Below, piece by piece: positions 1-7,843 of a stretch of 36,843 bases of DNA. Below the pieces are notes generated by a model. The model was given only the letters and a program-made list of their open reading frames with translations. It had not been told where the DNA came from and ran no database searches. Numbering within the stretch: position 1 is the stretch's first letter; every line of letters begins with the position of its first letter. The position numbers and the translations under genes were made by a program. The stretch covers positions 1 to 36,843 of the forward strand of contig CALXYN010000019.1 of the NCBI GenBank assembly GCA_944392975.1, in the 5' to 3' direction. The DNA is from an uncultured Spirochaetaceae bacterium. GTDB taxonomy: Bacteria > Spirochaetota > Spirochaetia > Sphaerochaetales > Sphaerochaetaceae.

Positions 1-101
1 CTGTCCTTGTTTATCTCTCCTGAAATAAGCACAGAACGTGTTTTCAGCAATCTGTCATTGAGAGCCGGATCCGGCCTGTATTCATTTTTCTCATTTTCCA
101 T
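1..101 (-). CDS. ATP-dependent Clp protease proteolytic subunit-like protein (N-terminal part only)
   Basis: This is the beginning of a gene that runs off the left edge of the window, so only about 33 residues are visible. They start MENEKNEYRPDP and include TRSVLISGEINKD, which resembles the ClpP N-terminal strand where the family reads R-x-[IV]-x-L-x-G-x-[IV]. ClpP forms the serine protease barrel that works with ClpX or ClpA. The catalytic Ser, His and Asp lie outside the window. There is no Shine-Dalgarno. A TATTAT box ends 7 nt before the ATG, as for many other genes here. The gene is divergent from era. The family call rests on a short stretch and is moderate. Confidence 0.6.
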   Translation of the reverse strand, partial: MENEKNEYRPDPALNDRLLKTRSVLISGEINKD

Positions 102-108
102 GACTTAA

Positions 109-157
109 ATAATAGCGGCAAGGAGTGGTTGGGTCTAGACAGCGGAATCATTATAAT
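109..157. promoter_or_regulatory. Overlapping divergent promoters of the ClpP-like gene and era
   Basis: For era (plus), TTGGGT at 129-134 and TATAAT at 152-157 are 17 bp apart. The -10 ends 6 nt before the ATG at 164, so transcription should start at or next to the start codon. For the ClpP-like gene (minus), TAGACC at 132-137 and TATTAT at 109-114 are 17 bp apart, with 7 nt to the ATG at 101. The two -35 boxes overlap, so the promoters may compete for polymerase. Confidence 0.65.
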
Positions 158-163
158 GAAGGC

Positions 164-1048
164 ATGAAAGTAGCTACAGTTTCCGTGATAGGACGCCCAT
201 CAGCAGGTAAATCAACGCTTGTGAACACAATAACAGGAATGAAGGTTTCGATAACGTCCCCCACTCCTCAGACCACAAGAAACAAAATACGTGGCATCTA
301 TACTGATAGCCGTGGACAGCTCATATTCACAGACACTCCGGGCTTTCACATCTCCGAGAAGGAGATAAACAGACGCATGCAGGATGTGACGGTTTCTTCT
401 CTGAAGGATTCAGATATGATTCTCTATCTTCTCGATGGAAAGAGAACGCCTGGAAAAGAAGAGGAGACGATTTCGAGGCTTGTGGCAGCAGCAGAAGTTC
501 CCGTTGTGGCTGTACTGAATAAAAGTGACATTCTCTCAGACGAAGAAAAGAAAACAGGCATAGATTTCCTTTCTTCATGTTTTCCCTCATCTCCTGTACT
601 CCTCGCCTCCGGAAAAAATGATGAAGGAGTTGATGAAATACTGATAGAACTTTTCCGCATTGCACCAGAGGGTGAGATGCTATATGACGAAAGCACTTAT
701 ACCGATCAGGATCTTGAGTTCAGAGTTTCCGAAATCATAAGGGAGAAAACAATCGAGAATCTTTCGGATGAGATGCCCCATGTCATTTTTGTCGAGATAG
801 AGGACATGGAATATGATGAAAAAGAAGCCCATGTCTGGATACGTGCTGCCATCAACACGGAAAGAGAAGGACAGAAAGGCATTATTGTAGGCCGTGGTGG
901 CGAGAACATAAAAAGAATCAGGAAAGAGTCTTTCAAGGAAATCAGGAGAATATTCCCCGGATCCAGGCTCACACTCGATCTGAGGGTCAAGTCCCAGCCT
1001 GGCTGGAGGAAAAACGGCAGGACGCTGGACAGAATCTTCAGAGACTGA
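164..1048 (+). CDS. era: GTPase Era
   Basis: Era is the essential GTPase that binds 16S rRNA near its 3' end and checks 30S subunit maturation. The 294-residue protein has the G1 loop GRPSAGKS at 10-17, G3 DTPG at 57-60, G4 NKSD at 119-122 and a C-terminal KH RNA-binding domain (about 205-290) with the GxxG loop in VGRGGENIK near 242-250. Length is normal for Era. I chose the ATG at 164. An upstream in-frame GTG at 125 would add 13 residues not expected before the first beta strand, and TATAAT lies just 6 nt before 164. The 3' end overlaps the convergent ABC exporter gene by 11 bp. Confidence 0.96.
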   Translation: MKVATVSVIGRPSAGKSTLVNTITGMKVSITSPTPQTTRNKIRGIYTDSRGQLIFTDTPGFHISEKEINRRMQDVTVSSLKDSDMILYLLDGKRTPGKEEETISRLVAAAEVPVVAVLNKSDILSDEEKKTGIDFLSSCFPSSPVLLASGKNDEGVDEILIELFRIAPEGEMLYDESTYTDQDLEFRVSEIIREKTIENLSDEMPHVIFVEIEDMEYDEKEAHVWIRAAINTEREGQKGIIVGRGGENIKRIRKESFKEIRRIFPGSRLTLDLRVKSQPGWRKNGRTLDRIFRD

Positions 1049-2768
1049 ACTGGCTTTTGTACATTGTCGCGTAGAAACCGCCTTTTTCCATCAATGCCTG
1101 ATGGGTTCCGGATTCAATCACATCGCCATCCTTGACGACAAGAATCAAATCGGCACTTCTTATCGTTGAAATGCGATGGGCAACAATAAATGATGTACGT
1201 CCCTTCATCAGGCGCATGAACGCTTCCTGTATCATCATCTCGGTTCTGGTATCTATGGATGACGTAGCTTCATCGAGAATGAGCATCTCAGGCTCTGCAA
1301 GCATTATGCGGGATATCGAGATAAGCTGCTTCTGCCCTGCAGATATTCCATCACTGCCATCGGACACAAGCGCATCATATCCATCAGGAAGGGATGCTAT
1401 GAAGGAATCGAGATGGGCAAGACGAGCTGCTTTTCTTATCTCCTCATCGCTGGCATCTTCCTTTCCAAGCGCAATATTCTCCCTGATGCTGCCATTCTTA
1501 AGCCATGTATCCTGCAACACCATTCCATAGCACTTTCTCAGAGATGTGCGTTTTACAGAGGAAATATCCACTCCATCGATGCTGATTGTGCCACGCTGCG
1601 GATCATAGAATCTCATCAGCAGATTTATGAGCGTAGTCTTTCCTGATCCAGTCGGACCGACAATCGCAATCTTCATTCCAGGTTCCACGGAAAGAGAGAA
1701 ATCCTTTATGAACTCACGCTCTGGCGTATATGAAAAACCTATATGATTCATTTCTACCCGCCCCTCTCTGACATACATCTCAGGGCATGAATCATCCTCG
1801 TCTTCCTCCTCGGCATCCAGGAATGCAAAAATGCGGGCAGCCGATGCCAGAGCATTCTGAAGCTCTGTGACAACACCGGAAATCTCATTGAATGGTTTCG
1901 TATACTGAGAGGCATAGCTGAGGATTGATGTAAGTGCTCCGATGCTCATTGCGCCCGTAAGGGCTGTAAGACCTCCTGAGAGAGCAACTCCTGTATAGAC
2001 AAGGCTGTTCACGAAGCGTGTAACAGGATTCGTGAGAGATGAATAGAACGTGGCAAGAAGCGAACACTCTGCCCAGTGCTTGTTGATTTTGTCAAACTCT
2101 TCCTGATTGCTCTCTTCCATACCATAGGCAGCAACGACAGATGAACCAGAGATCATTTCATCAATGAAGGCAGTCTGCACACCTCGTGCCTCGCTTTGCT
2201 TATAGAAAAGAGAGAATGTCTTTCTTGCAATAAATGAAGCAGCGAATAGAGACACAGGAGTGACAAAGAGAACAACAAGCGCAACAATCCAATTGACAAG
2301 GAACATCGAAATAAGTGTTCCCAGAATTGTGACGACACCGGTAAAGAGCTGTGTGAACCCAAGAAGAAGGCCATCGGATACCTGATCTGCATCGGTTATG
2401 ATTCTGGAAACGATATCCCCATGCGGATGGCTGTCGATATATGAAAGAGGAAGGCGATGGAGATGTGAGAAGGCATCGCTTCTTATGTCTTTGGATATAC
2501 CATAAGCCATGACATTGTTCACACGATTCATAAGATACTGCAGAAGCGCGGTAAGGAGCGCGGAGATGATCATAGCTCCTATCATCGTGAAAAACAGATT
2601 GAAATCACCGGAGGCAATGGCATCTATCGCACGTCCAGTAAGAAGAGGGAAAAGGATTGTGAAGAGCACGGAGAAGAATGCAAAGACAAGAGAGATGACA
2701 AGCTTTACCCTGTACCGTTTTATATATCTCAGCACTCTTCCAGCCACTGCTTTGCTTTCTTTCTTCAT
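1038..2768 (-). CDS. ABC exporter half-transporter, second subunit of a heterodimer
   Basis: A 576-residue half-transporter with an N-terminal six-helix membrane domain (about 1-310) and a C-terminal ATPase. Walker A GPTGSGKTT lies near residue 371, the signature near 478, and Walker B LILDEATSSID near 494 with the catalytic Glu present. The signature reads SAGQKQ instead of the usual SGGQ. The preceding gene encodes the partner; the pair overlaps by 4 nt (ATGA type), with GGAGG 6 nt before the ATG. The architecture matches the MdlAB/LmrCD/TmrAB-type heterodimeric exporters with one degenerate ATP site. The substrate (drug, lipid or peptide) cannot be read from the sequence. The 3' end overlaps era by 11 bp. 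Confidence 0.92.
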   Translation of the reverse strand: MKKESKAVAGRVLRYIKRYRVKLVISLVFAFFSVLFTILFPLLTGRAIDAIASGDFNLFFTMIGAMIISALLTALLQYLMNRVNNVMAYGISKDIRSDAFSHLHRLPLSYIDSHPHGDIVSRIITDADQVSDGLLLGFTQLFTGVVTILGTLISMFLVNWIVALVVLFVTPVSLFAASFIARKTFSLFYKQSEARGVQTAFIDEMISGSSVVAAYGMEESNQEEFDKINKHWAECSLLATFYSSLTNPVTRFVNSLVYTGVALSGGLTALTGAMSIGALTSILSYASQYTKPFNEISGVVTELQNALASAARIFAFLDAEEEDEDDSCPEMYVREGRVEMNHIGFSYTPEREFIKDFSLSVEPGMKIAIVGPTGSGKTTLINLLMRFYDPQRGTISIDGVDISSVKRTSLRKCYGMVLQDTWLKNGSIRENIALGKEDASDEEIRKAARLAHLDSFIASLPDGYDALVSDGSDGISAGQKQLISISRIMLAEPEMLILDEATSSIDTRTEMMIQEAFMRLMKGRTSFIVAHRISTIRSADLILVVKDGDVIESGTHQALMEKGGFYATMYKSQFSL

Positions 2769-4483
2769 TCAGTGCCTCCAAACTGGGAATCATAGATTTC
2801 CTTATAGACACTGCATCGTTTCAGCAGTTCCTCATGCTTTCCCATATCGAGGATGCGTCCATTATCCATGACAATGATTCTGTCCATTGTCATCAGAGAC
2901 CCCGCTCTCTGAGAGACTGTAATGACCGTCAGATCCTTCAACGCCGAGAGATTATGCCTTACTCTTGCCTCTGTGGCATAATCAAGAGCAGAGGAAGAAT
3001 CATCGAGGATGAGGATTTCCGGCTTCCTGACAAGGGCACGGGCAATTACAAGGCGTTGTCTCTGCCCTCCTGAAAGATTCTTTCCACCCTCTTCCACAGC
3101 TGTCATGATGCCGTCCTTCTTCTCCATCACAAAATCATATGCCTCGGCAGCCTTTAGAGCTTCGATGATTTCCTCATCTTTCGCATCCAATTTTCCCCAA
3201 GCAACATTTGAGCGGATGGTTCCTTTGAAAAGTACGGCCTTCTGCTGAACATATCCGATACGGTTTCGGAGAGCACTTCTTTTCCATTCCGTCGTCTTAT
3301 GCCCTAAAACGGTGACGGAACCTTCTGAAGCATCATAGAACCGCGGAATCAGTGAGACAAGCGTCGTCTTTCCCGATCCCGTACCGCCAATGATTCCGAT
3401 TCTCTCGCCCTTTCTTATCGCAAAAGAGGCAGAAGAGAGAGATGGCTCTCCGCCATTGCGGTAAACAAGTGAGACACCATCGAAAACAATGGCATTGTCT
3501 ACAGGCGCCGCCTCTGTGAAAGCATTCTCAGGATCCGTCATTGATGGCTTTCTCTCAAAAACAGAATCAATGCGTCTCCAGGAAGCGACCGCACGGGAAA
3601 TGGTAATAATCAGGTTCGCAAGCTTTATGAGCTCAGTAAGTATCTGACTCATGTAGTTAACAAGTGCGACGACTGCGCCAAGCTCAATGAGACCTAAATC
3701 AAAGCGGTCTCGTCCTCTGCTGATTAGCACAGCTACCGCCAGGTTGATAATCGCATATGTCAGGGGATTTAAAAGTGCAGATATCTTTCCAGATGAGAGC
3801 TGCAGGCTCAAAAGCGATGAAAGCCTTGTGGAAAACTCCTCTTTCTCGCTCTCTTCCTTTCCAAATGCTCTCAGCACCCTTACACCCGCAAGATTCTCCC
3901 TCACTTTTGCAAGGATTCTGTCCAATGCCCCCTGAACGCTTCTGTACATCGGGACAGTGCGGCGCATTATCAGATAGACAACAAGACCCAAAAGAGGAAT
4001 GACAATGGCGAAAATCATTGCCAGATTGCTGTCCACAGTAAATGCCATGATAGCCGCACCAAAAACTACAAACGGAGAGCGCATAAAAAGGCGGAGGAAC
4101 ATGTTTATTCCATTCTGCACAAGCGCAGAATCGCTAGTGAGGCGCGTAATCAATGTCGCATTTCCGATTTCATCCCTGTCACTTTCTGAAAGCTCAGTTA
4201 TGTGATGATAGAGAGCGCTCTTCATCTTCACAGCAAAACCTGTCGCGGCCTTGGCAGCAAAATACTGTGCAGTAACGGAAGAAATCAGCCCGATAACACC
4301 CAATGAGACCATCACCAGCGCCATTACAAGGACATGATGCATATCCCCTTTCGCGATTCCATTATCTATCAGGGAAGCAACGGCAAGGGGCACGCAAAGT
4401 TCGAACAAGGCCTCCAGGAGTTTGAAAACCGGAGCCAGTACTGTCTCTTTCTTATAGCCTTTGAGAAACGAAAAGAAACGCAA
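2765..4483 (-). CDS. ABC exporter half-transporter, first subunit of a heterodimer
   Basis: A 572-residue half-transporter with six predicted membrane helices followed by an ATPase. Walker A GGTGSGKTT lies near residue 366, a canonical signature LSGGQRQR near 472, and Walker B LILDDSSSALD near 488. The residue after the Walker B Asp is Asp instead of the catalytic Glu. That change, with the SAGQ signature of the partner, is typical of heterodimeric exporters having one consensus and one degenerate ATP site. The start is a TTG at 4483, with AAGG seven nt upstream; no ATG is available nearby. It begins four nt after the flavoprotein gene, so it is the third gene of the lysS operon. Confidence 0.92.
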   Translation of the reverse strand: MRFFSFLKGYKKETVLAPVFKLLEALFELCVPLAVASLIDNGIAKGDMHHVLVMALVMVSLGVIGLISSVTAQYFAAKAATGFAVKMKSALYHHITELSESDRDEIGNATLITRLTSDSALVQNGINMFLRLFMRSPFVVFGAAIMAFTVDSNLAMIFAIVIPLLGLVVYLIMRRTVPMYRSVQGALDRILAKVRENLAGVRVLRAFGKEESEKEEFSTRLSSLLSLQLSSGKISALLNPLTYAIINLAVAVLISRGRDRFDLGLIELGAVVALVNYMSQILTELIKLANLIITISRAVASWRRIDSVFERKPSMTDPENAFTEAAPVDNAIVFDGVSLVYRNGGEPSLSSASFAIRKGERIGIIGGTGSGKTTLVSLIPRFYDASEGSVTVLGHKTTEWKRSALRNRIGYVQQKAVLFKGTIRSNVAWGKLDAKDEEIIEALKAAEAYDFVMEKKDGIMTAVEEGGKNLSGGQRQRLVIARALVRKPEILILDDSSSALDYATEARVRHNLSALKDLTVITVSQRAGSLMTMDRIIVMDNGRILDMGKHEELLKRCSVYKEIYDSQFGGTE

Positions 4484-4487
4484 AATG

Positions 4488-5039
4488 CTACCTTATGAAA
4501 TTCGTCTTTACAGTCTTCTCCATCTCAGGAAGAGGAATCGAAGCCTTTTTCAGGGACTTGATGACATATGCCATATTGTTTCCCAGAATCCTCATGGTCT
4601 GCATTCCTTCCTCATCCTGCCTCACCTCGTCCGGAGTGTTGCCATGAACCATATTCCAGTAATTTGATGAAATGACAATCATCTGGGAAATCGTGAAATA
4701 CTTGTTCAGAACATCGAAAGAGGATGAAGCACCGCCACGGCGGCAGGAAACGACTGCCGCTCCGACTTTCAGCCTCATCGAACTGGAAACCCTATTGAAA
4801 ACAGCATCCAGAAAACTCAGGACAAGACCTGTGGGAGATGCATAATACACAGGAGAGCCGACGACAATGCCATCAGATGCCTCTATTTCCTTCACAGCCT
4901 CATCTATTGCCTCTTTTTCAAGGCTTGCCTGGATGATTTTTGTCTCAATGCCATTTCTCTCAAGCGCTGAAGCAACCTCCTTGAGAGCTGTGTATGTACA
5001 CATCTCCTTTCTGGGAGAGCCGTTCACAAGGACTACCAT
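4488..5039 (-). CDS. NADPH-dependent FMN reductase / flavodoxin-fold family protein
   Basis: A 183-residue flavodoxin-fold protein. The N-terminal LVNGSPRKE phosphate-binding loop and the GSPVYYASPTGLVLSFLD segment near residues 62-80 match the FMN-binding loops of the NADPH-dependent FMN reductase/iron-sulfur flavoprotein families. It probably reduces flavin or quinones in the cytoplasm; the true substrate is unknown. I start at the ATG at 5039, which overlaps the lysS stop as TGATG and follows GGGAGG by 5 nt; an in-frame TTG lies one codon upstream. It sits between lysS and the ABC exporter genes in one operon, but this suggests no obvious shared function. Confidence 0.85.
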   Translation of the reverse strand: MVVLVNGSPRKEMCTYTALKEVASALERNGIETKIIQASLEKEAIDEAVKEIEASDGIVVGSPVYYASPTGLVLSFLDAVFNRVSSSMRLKVGAAVVSCRRGGASSSFDVLNKYFTISQMIVISSNYWNMVHGNTPDEVRQDEEGMQTMRILGNNMAYVIKSLKKASIPLPEMEKTVKTNFIR

Positions 5040-6619
5040 CAATACCTCCCGAGAATACCCACAACACGTTCACGACCGCAGGCTTTGAGGAAGGATGCAA
5101 GCTTTGGACCCTTGTCCTTTCCAATAAGAGCCTGATAGATAAGGCGGAAGAAATCAGCATTCTCCATTCCGTTATCCTTTGCACTCTGGTAGATGTATTC
5201 AGAGAACTCCTTTTCCGAAAGCTCATCGAGATGCTTATCTGCGGCATCGCAAAGCTCCCTGATAGCCTTTTTCTCGCTCTCTGTCGCATCATAAAGCTCG
5301 TCACCACGGAGAGAGAAGCAGAATTCCTCCGGCGCATACTTCTGAAGCCATGCCCAGGCGCACTTCATACGTACCCTAAGTCTCTCTTTCTGGCTTTCAC
5401 TCGCATCTGCAAACCTTTCCAGAACCTTCTCCGCATCTCCTCCATAAATCTGCAGGTAGTTGCAGAGATGACGGAATGGTATCTGATAGCCAGGCTCTGT
5501 CGGGATTTTAGAACCATCAACCTGTGAAAGCTCGTAAATCCTTCTCTCCTTCTCTTTTCTCTTTTCATTCACCGGCATGAGGCCGAAATAGATGCGCTCT
5601 GTATTGTCGTAGTCCTCGTAGATTTTCAGGACATCAAGATCAAATGAGATTGCGAACTCAGCAGACGGACGTGTTCCGACAAATAGATAACGGACGATCT
5701 CCGGAGGATAGACTTCGAGAACATCATAGAGATCTACAACATCTCCGCTGGAAGAGGAAATCTTACCGCCATGGCCCTTGATCTGCACAAAATCATAACG
5801 CATTGTCACAGGAGCTTCCCCGCCAAATACCTTTACGACATTCTTTGAAGTATCGTACGAACCGCCTTCTGTCAGATGATCCTTTCCACCCGGCTCGAAA
5901 TCAACGCCTTCCTTAACCCATCTCATTGGCCAGTCTATACGCCATGGAAGTTTTGTATTCGGAGTGTTGCGAATATCGATGGTCTCTGTCTTGTCAAGCT
6001 CATCATCACGATAAGTCAGACCATATTCTCCATCCCAGCCGAGAACAGTCGTAGTATCCTTATTGGTAAAAGATGAGAATACAGCTACTGGCCACCATGA
6101 TTCAGGAAGCGGTTCCGTCCTGTATTCATTGAGAATCGATCTTATCTCGTCTCGATGCTCCAGTGCATGCTTTATATCCTCAGCATAATATCCTGCTCTG
6201 TAGCGAGCTGCCTGATAAAGATACTCAGGATGCACTCCAACAGCCGGAAGAATATCCTCAACAGCCTTCTCATTGCCCCGGGCATAGTTCTCAGCCCTGC
6301 CAGTTGTGTCCGGAACAAGAGTAATCGGGAAGCGGAGGAACTTCTCAAGTTTTTCAGGTTCAGGCATGTTCTTAGGAACTTTCCTGAATACATCGTAATC
6401 ATCCCAGCTGTAGATGAAACGTACATTCTTGCCCTTTTCCCTGAGAGCCCGTACAACCAGTTCAACCGTAATGATTTCCCTGAAATTACCGATGTGCACG
6501 GTTCCTGATGGAGTGATTCCGGATGCACATGTATAGAGCTCTTTGTCTCCCTTCTCGCGGATTATCTTATCAGCGGTGATATCCGCCCAATGAGTACTCT
6601 GATTCTGTATCTCGTTCAT
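5039..6619 (-). CDS. lysS: Lysyl-tRNA synthetase, class I (archaeal type)
   Basis: Charges tRNA-Lys with lysine. This is the class I enzyme, not the class II LysRS of most bacteria. The HIGH motif reads HIGN at 42-45 after TPSGT, and the KMSKS loop is KISSSSGD near residue 288. Length (526 residues) is normal. Class I LysRS is established in archaea, spirochaetes and some alphaproteobacteria, so the gene supports a spirochaete origin. It is first of a four-gene minus-strand operon. There is no Shine-Dalgarno; CATAAT ends 8 nt before the ATG. Confidence 0.96.
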   Translation of the reverse strand: MNEIQNQSTHWADITADKIIREKGDKELYTCASGITPSGTVHIGNFREIITVELVVRALREKGKNVRFIYSWDDYDVFRKVPKNMPEPEKLEKFLRFPITLVPDTTGRAENYARGNEKAVEDILPAVGVHPEYLYQAARYRAGYYAEDIKHALEHRDEIRSILNEYRTEPLPESWWPVAVFSSFTNKDTTTVLGWDGEYGLTYRDDELDKTETIDIRNTPNTKLPWRIDWPMRWVKEGVDFEPGGKDHLTEGGSYDTSKNVVKVFGGEAPVTMRYDFVQIKGHGGKISSSSGDVVDLYDVLEVYPPEIVRYLFVGTRPSAEFAISFDLDVLKIYEDYDNTERIYFGLMPVNEKRKEKERRIYELSQVDGSKIPTEPGYQIPFRHLCNYLQIYGGDAEKVLERFADASESQKERLRVRMKCAWAWLQKYAPEEFCFSLRGDELYDATESEKKAIRELCDAADKHLDELSEKEFSEYIYQSAKDNGMENADFFRLIYQALIGKDKGPKLASFLKACGRERVVGILGRY

Positions 6620-6627
6620 GATAAAGA

Positions 6628-6657
6628 ATTATGCACAGAAGAGTGAGGCCTTTGCAA
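6628..6657 (-). promoter_or_regulatory. Promoter of the lysS operon, predicted leaderless
   Basis: On the minus strand TTGCAA (6652-6657) and CATAAT (6628-6633) are separated by 18 bp. The -10 ends 8 nt before the lysS ATG at 6619, so the expected transcription start is within one or two nt of the start codon. Confidence 0.6.
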
Positions 6658-6669
6658 CACTGGATGCGA

Positions 6670-6698
6670 TGGACGCAAGACGTGTGGAGTTTTATAAT
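6670..6698 (+). promoter_or_regulatory. Promoter of the RlpA-like gene, predicted leaderless
   Basis: TGGACG (6670-6675) and a perfect TATAAT (6693-6698) are 17 bp apart. The -10 ends exactly 6 nt before the ATG at 6705. No Shine-Dalgarno is present. The promoter is divergent from lysS. Confidence 0.65.
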
Positions 6699-6704
6699 GC
6701 AGCC

Positions 6705-7310
6705 ATGATGAAATCTTTCCTGCTGCTATTGTCAGTTTTAGCTATATCAGCACCTCTTTCTGCCCAGACTGCATCCTGGTTCACATCAATGGAACCAGAA
6801 TATTTCACAGAAAGCGGAACGCTCTTCAATGATTTCCAGAGAGGAGTCGCCAGCAATACACTGCCAATGGGATCCGTTGTGGAGCTTTCAAATCCGGTAA
6901 CGGGAAGAAGCACTATCACCACTGTGATAGACACGCTTCCAGAACTTCCGGAAGGAAGAGAGGCTGCAGTGACGACAGCAACTGCAGACCTGCTTGGCAT
7001 GCTTGATACAGGGCTTGCAGATCTGAAGATGTCTGTAATCAGGGAAGGAACTATCAGAAAAGAAAGCGTTGAGAATACCGGATGGTATTTTTTCGACCTC
7101 GGTATCTATGATGATACGAATACAGTCGCCCTCATTTACTCAAGACTCATGGAAAATGGGCTAAGGCCATTTATTGAAATTGAAGATGAAGGCGTCCATC
7201 TTTATGTAAGACATGTGATGGCATACCAGCTGTCATGGGCGGAGGAGCGTATCGCTCTTTCCGGAATCGAACCTGTGGAGCCACAATCCGAACCTAATCC
7301 GTACTCATGA
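6705..7310 (+). CDS. Secreted RlpA-like protein (double-psi beta-barrel plus SPOR-like tail)
   Basis: A 201-residue exported protein. The first 20 or so residues (MMKSFLLLLSVLAISAPLSA) form a signal peptide. The next part resembles the RlpA barrel: ASWF at the start, then a segment aligning to the family A-H-[RK]-T-L-P-x-G followed by N-P-V-T-G-R-S. RlpA is a septal lytic transglycosylase acting on denuded glycan. Here the expected His is Asn (ASNTLPMGS) and the I-N-D-R-G-P segment reads VIDTLPEL, so the catalytic residues appear lost. The C-terminal 70 residues resemble a SPOR fold, which binds peptidoglycan. An upstream in-frame ATG at 6618 is rejected because the signal peptide and promoter fit 6705. 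It overlaps the next gene by 4 nt. Confidence 0.6.
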   Translation: MMKSFLLLLSVLAISAPLSAQTASWFTSMEPEYFTESGTLFNDFQRGVASNTLPMGSVVELSNPVTGRSTITTVIDTLPELPEGREAAVTTATADLLGMLDTGLADLKMSVIREGTIRKESVENTGWYFFDLGIYDDTNTVALIYSRLMENGLRPFIEIEDEGVHLYVRHVMAYQLSWAEERIALSGIEPVEPQSEPNPYS

Positions 7311-7843
7311 TAAAACTCATAAGAAGCTTCATCCCGCTTCAGGGGTGGAAAGCAGGACTAGTAATCATCATTTCCCAGATAGCCGCTTCTGTAATCGTCA
7401 ATCTTCTGAGTTACAGAACGCTGTCAAAAATACTGCCCGTGCTAAAACCATTTTCCTGGGAGAAGGACGGAGACATCTACGAAAAGCTTTTCCATATCAG
7501 GGCATGGAAGGATTATATTCCTTCCGTAAGCGCTTTTGACAAGAAGAACCTGTCAATGAATCCTGACAAGGCTTATCTTTCAAAGTTCATTCTGGAAAGC
7601 GTACGAGCCGAACTTTGCCATGTGACCGCAGTTCTCTTCGGCCTTCTCATCTGTCTCATCACACCGGATGATACAAGAAGAAAGATTATCATCTGGATAA
7701 TTGCAATGAATATCCCATGCATCATGATTCAGCGTTTTAACAGACCGCGGCTTGAGAAAATATTATTCCGCCTGCACGGTTATACAGGCGGAATAGTCAG
7801 ATTCTGGGAAGATGGGAAAATCAGAAATCAAGAAAGAACGTGA
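7307..7843 (+). CDS. CrtO-like membrane protein (glycosyl-diaponeurosporenoate acyltransferase family)
   Basis: A 178-residue membrane protein with a hydrophobic helix near residues 17-34 and two more at about 108-145. The pattern W-E-K-D-G-x-x-Y-E-K-x-F-x-I-x-x-W-K-D, then R-A-E-L-x-H, then N-x-P-C-I-x-x-Q-R-x-N-R-x-R resembles the small acyltransferases named after staphylococcal CrtO, which acylates a carotenoid glycoside. No carotenoid genes are present, so the real substrate is probably another lipid or glycolipid (inference). The start overlaps the previous stop as ATGA. The last 25 residues extend past the family core, contain a hairpin that can terminate the convergent gene, and overlap that gene by 23 bp. 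Confidence 0.65.
   Translation: MIKLIRSFIPLQGWKAGLVIIISQIAASVIVNLLSYRTLSKILPVLKPFSWEKDGDIYEKLFHIRAWKDYIPSVSAFDKKNLSMNPDKAYLSKFILESVRAELCHVTAVLFGLLICLITPDDTRRKIIIWIIAMNIPCIMIQRFNRPRLEKILFRLHGYTGGIVRFWEDGKIRNQERT
7764..7795 (-). terminator. Probable terminator of the outer membrane protein gene, inside a convergent coding region
   Basis: A perfect 11-bp inverted repeat (TATTCCGCCTG at 7764-7774, CAGGCGGAATA at 7785-7795) with a 10-nt loop. On the minus strand it lies 25 nt past the outer membrane protein stop and is followed by ATATTTTCTC, a modest U-tract. It sits entirely inside the 3' part of the CrtO-like gene. Confidence 0.55.
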
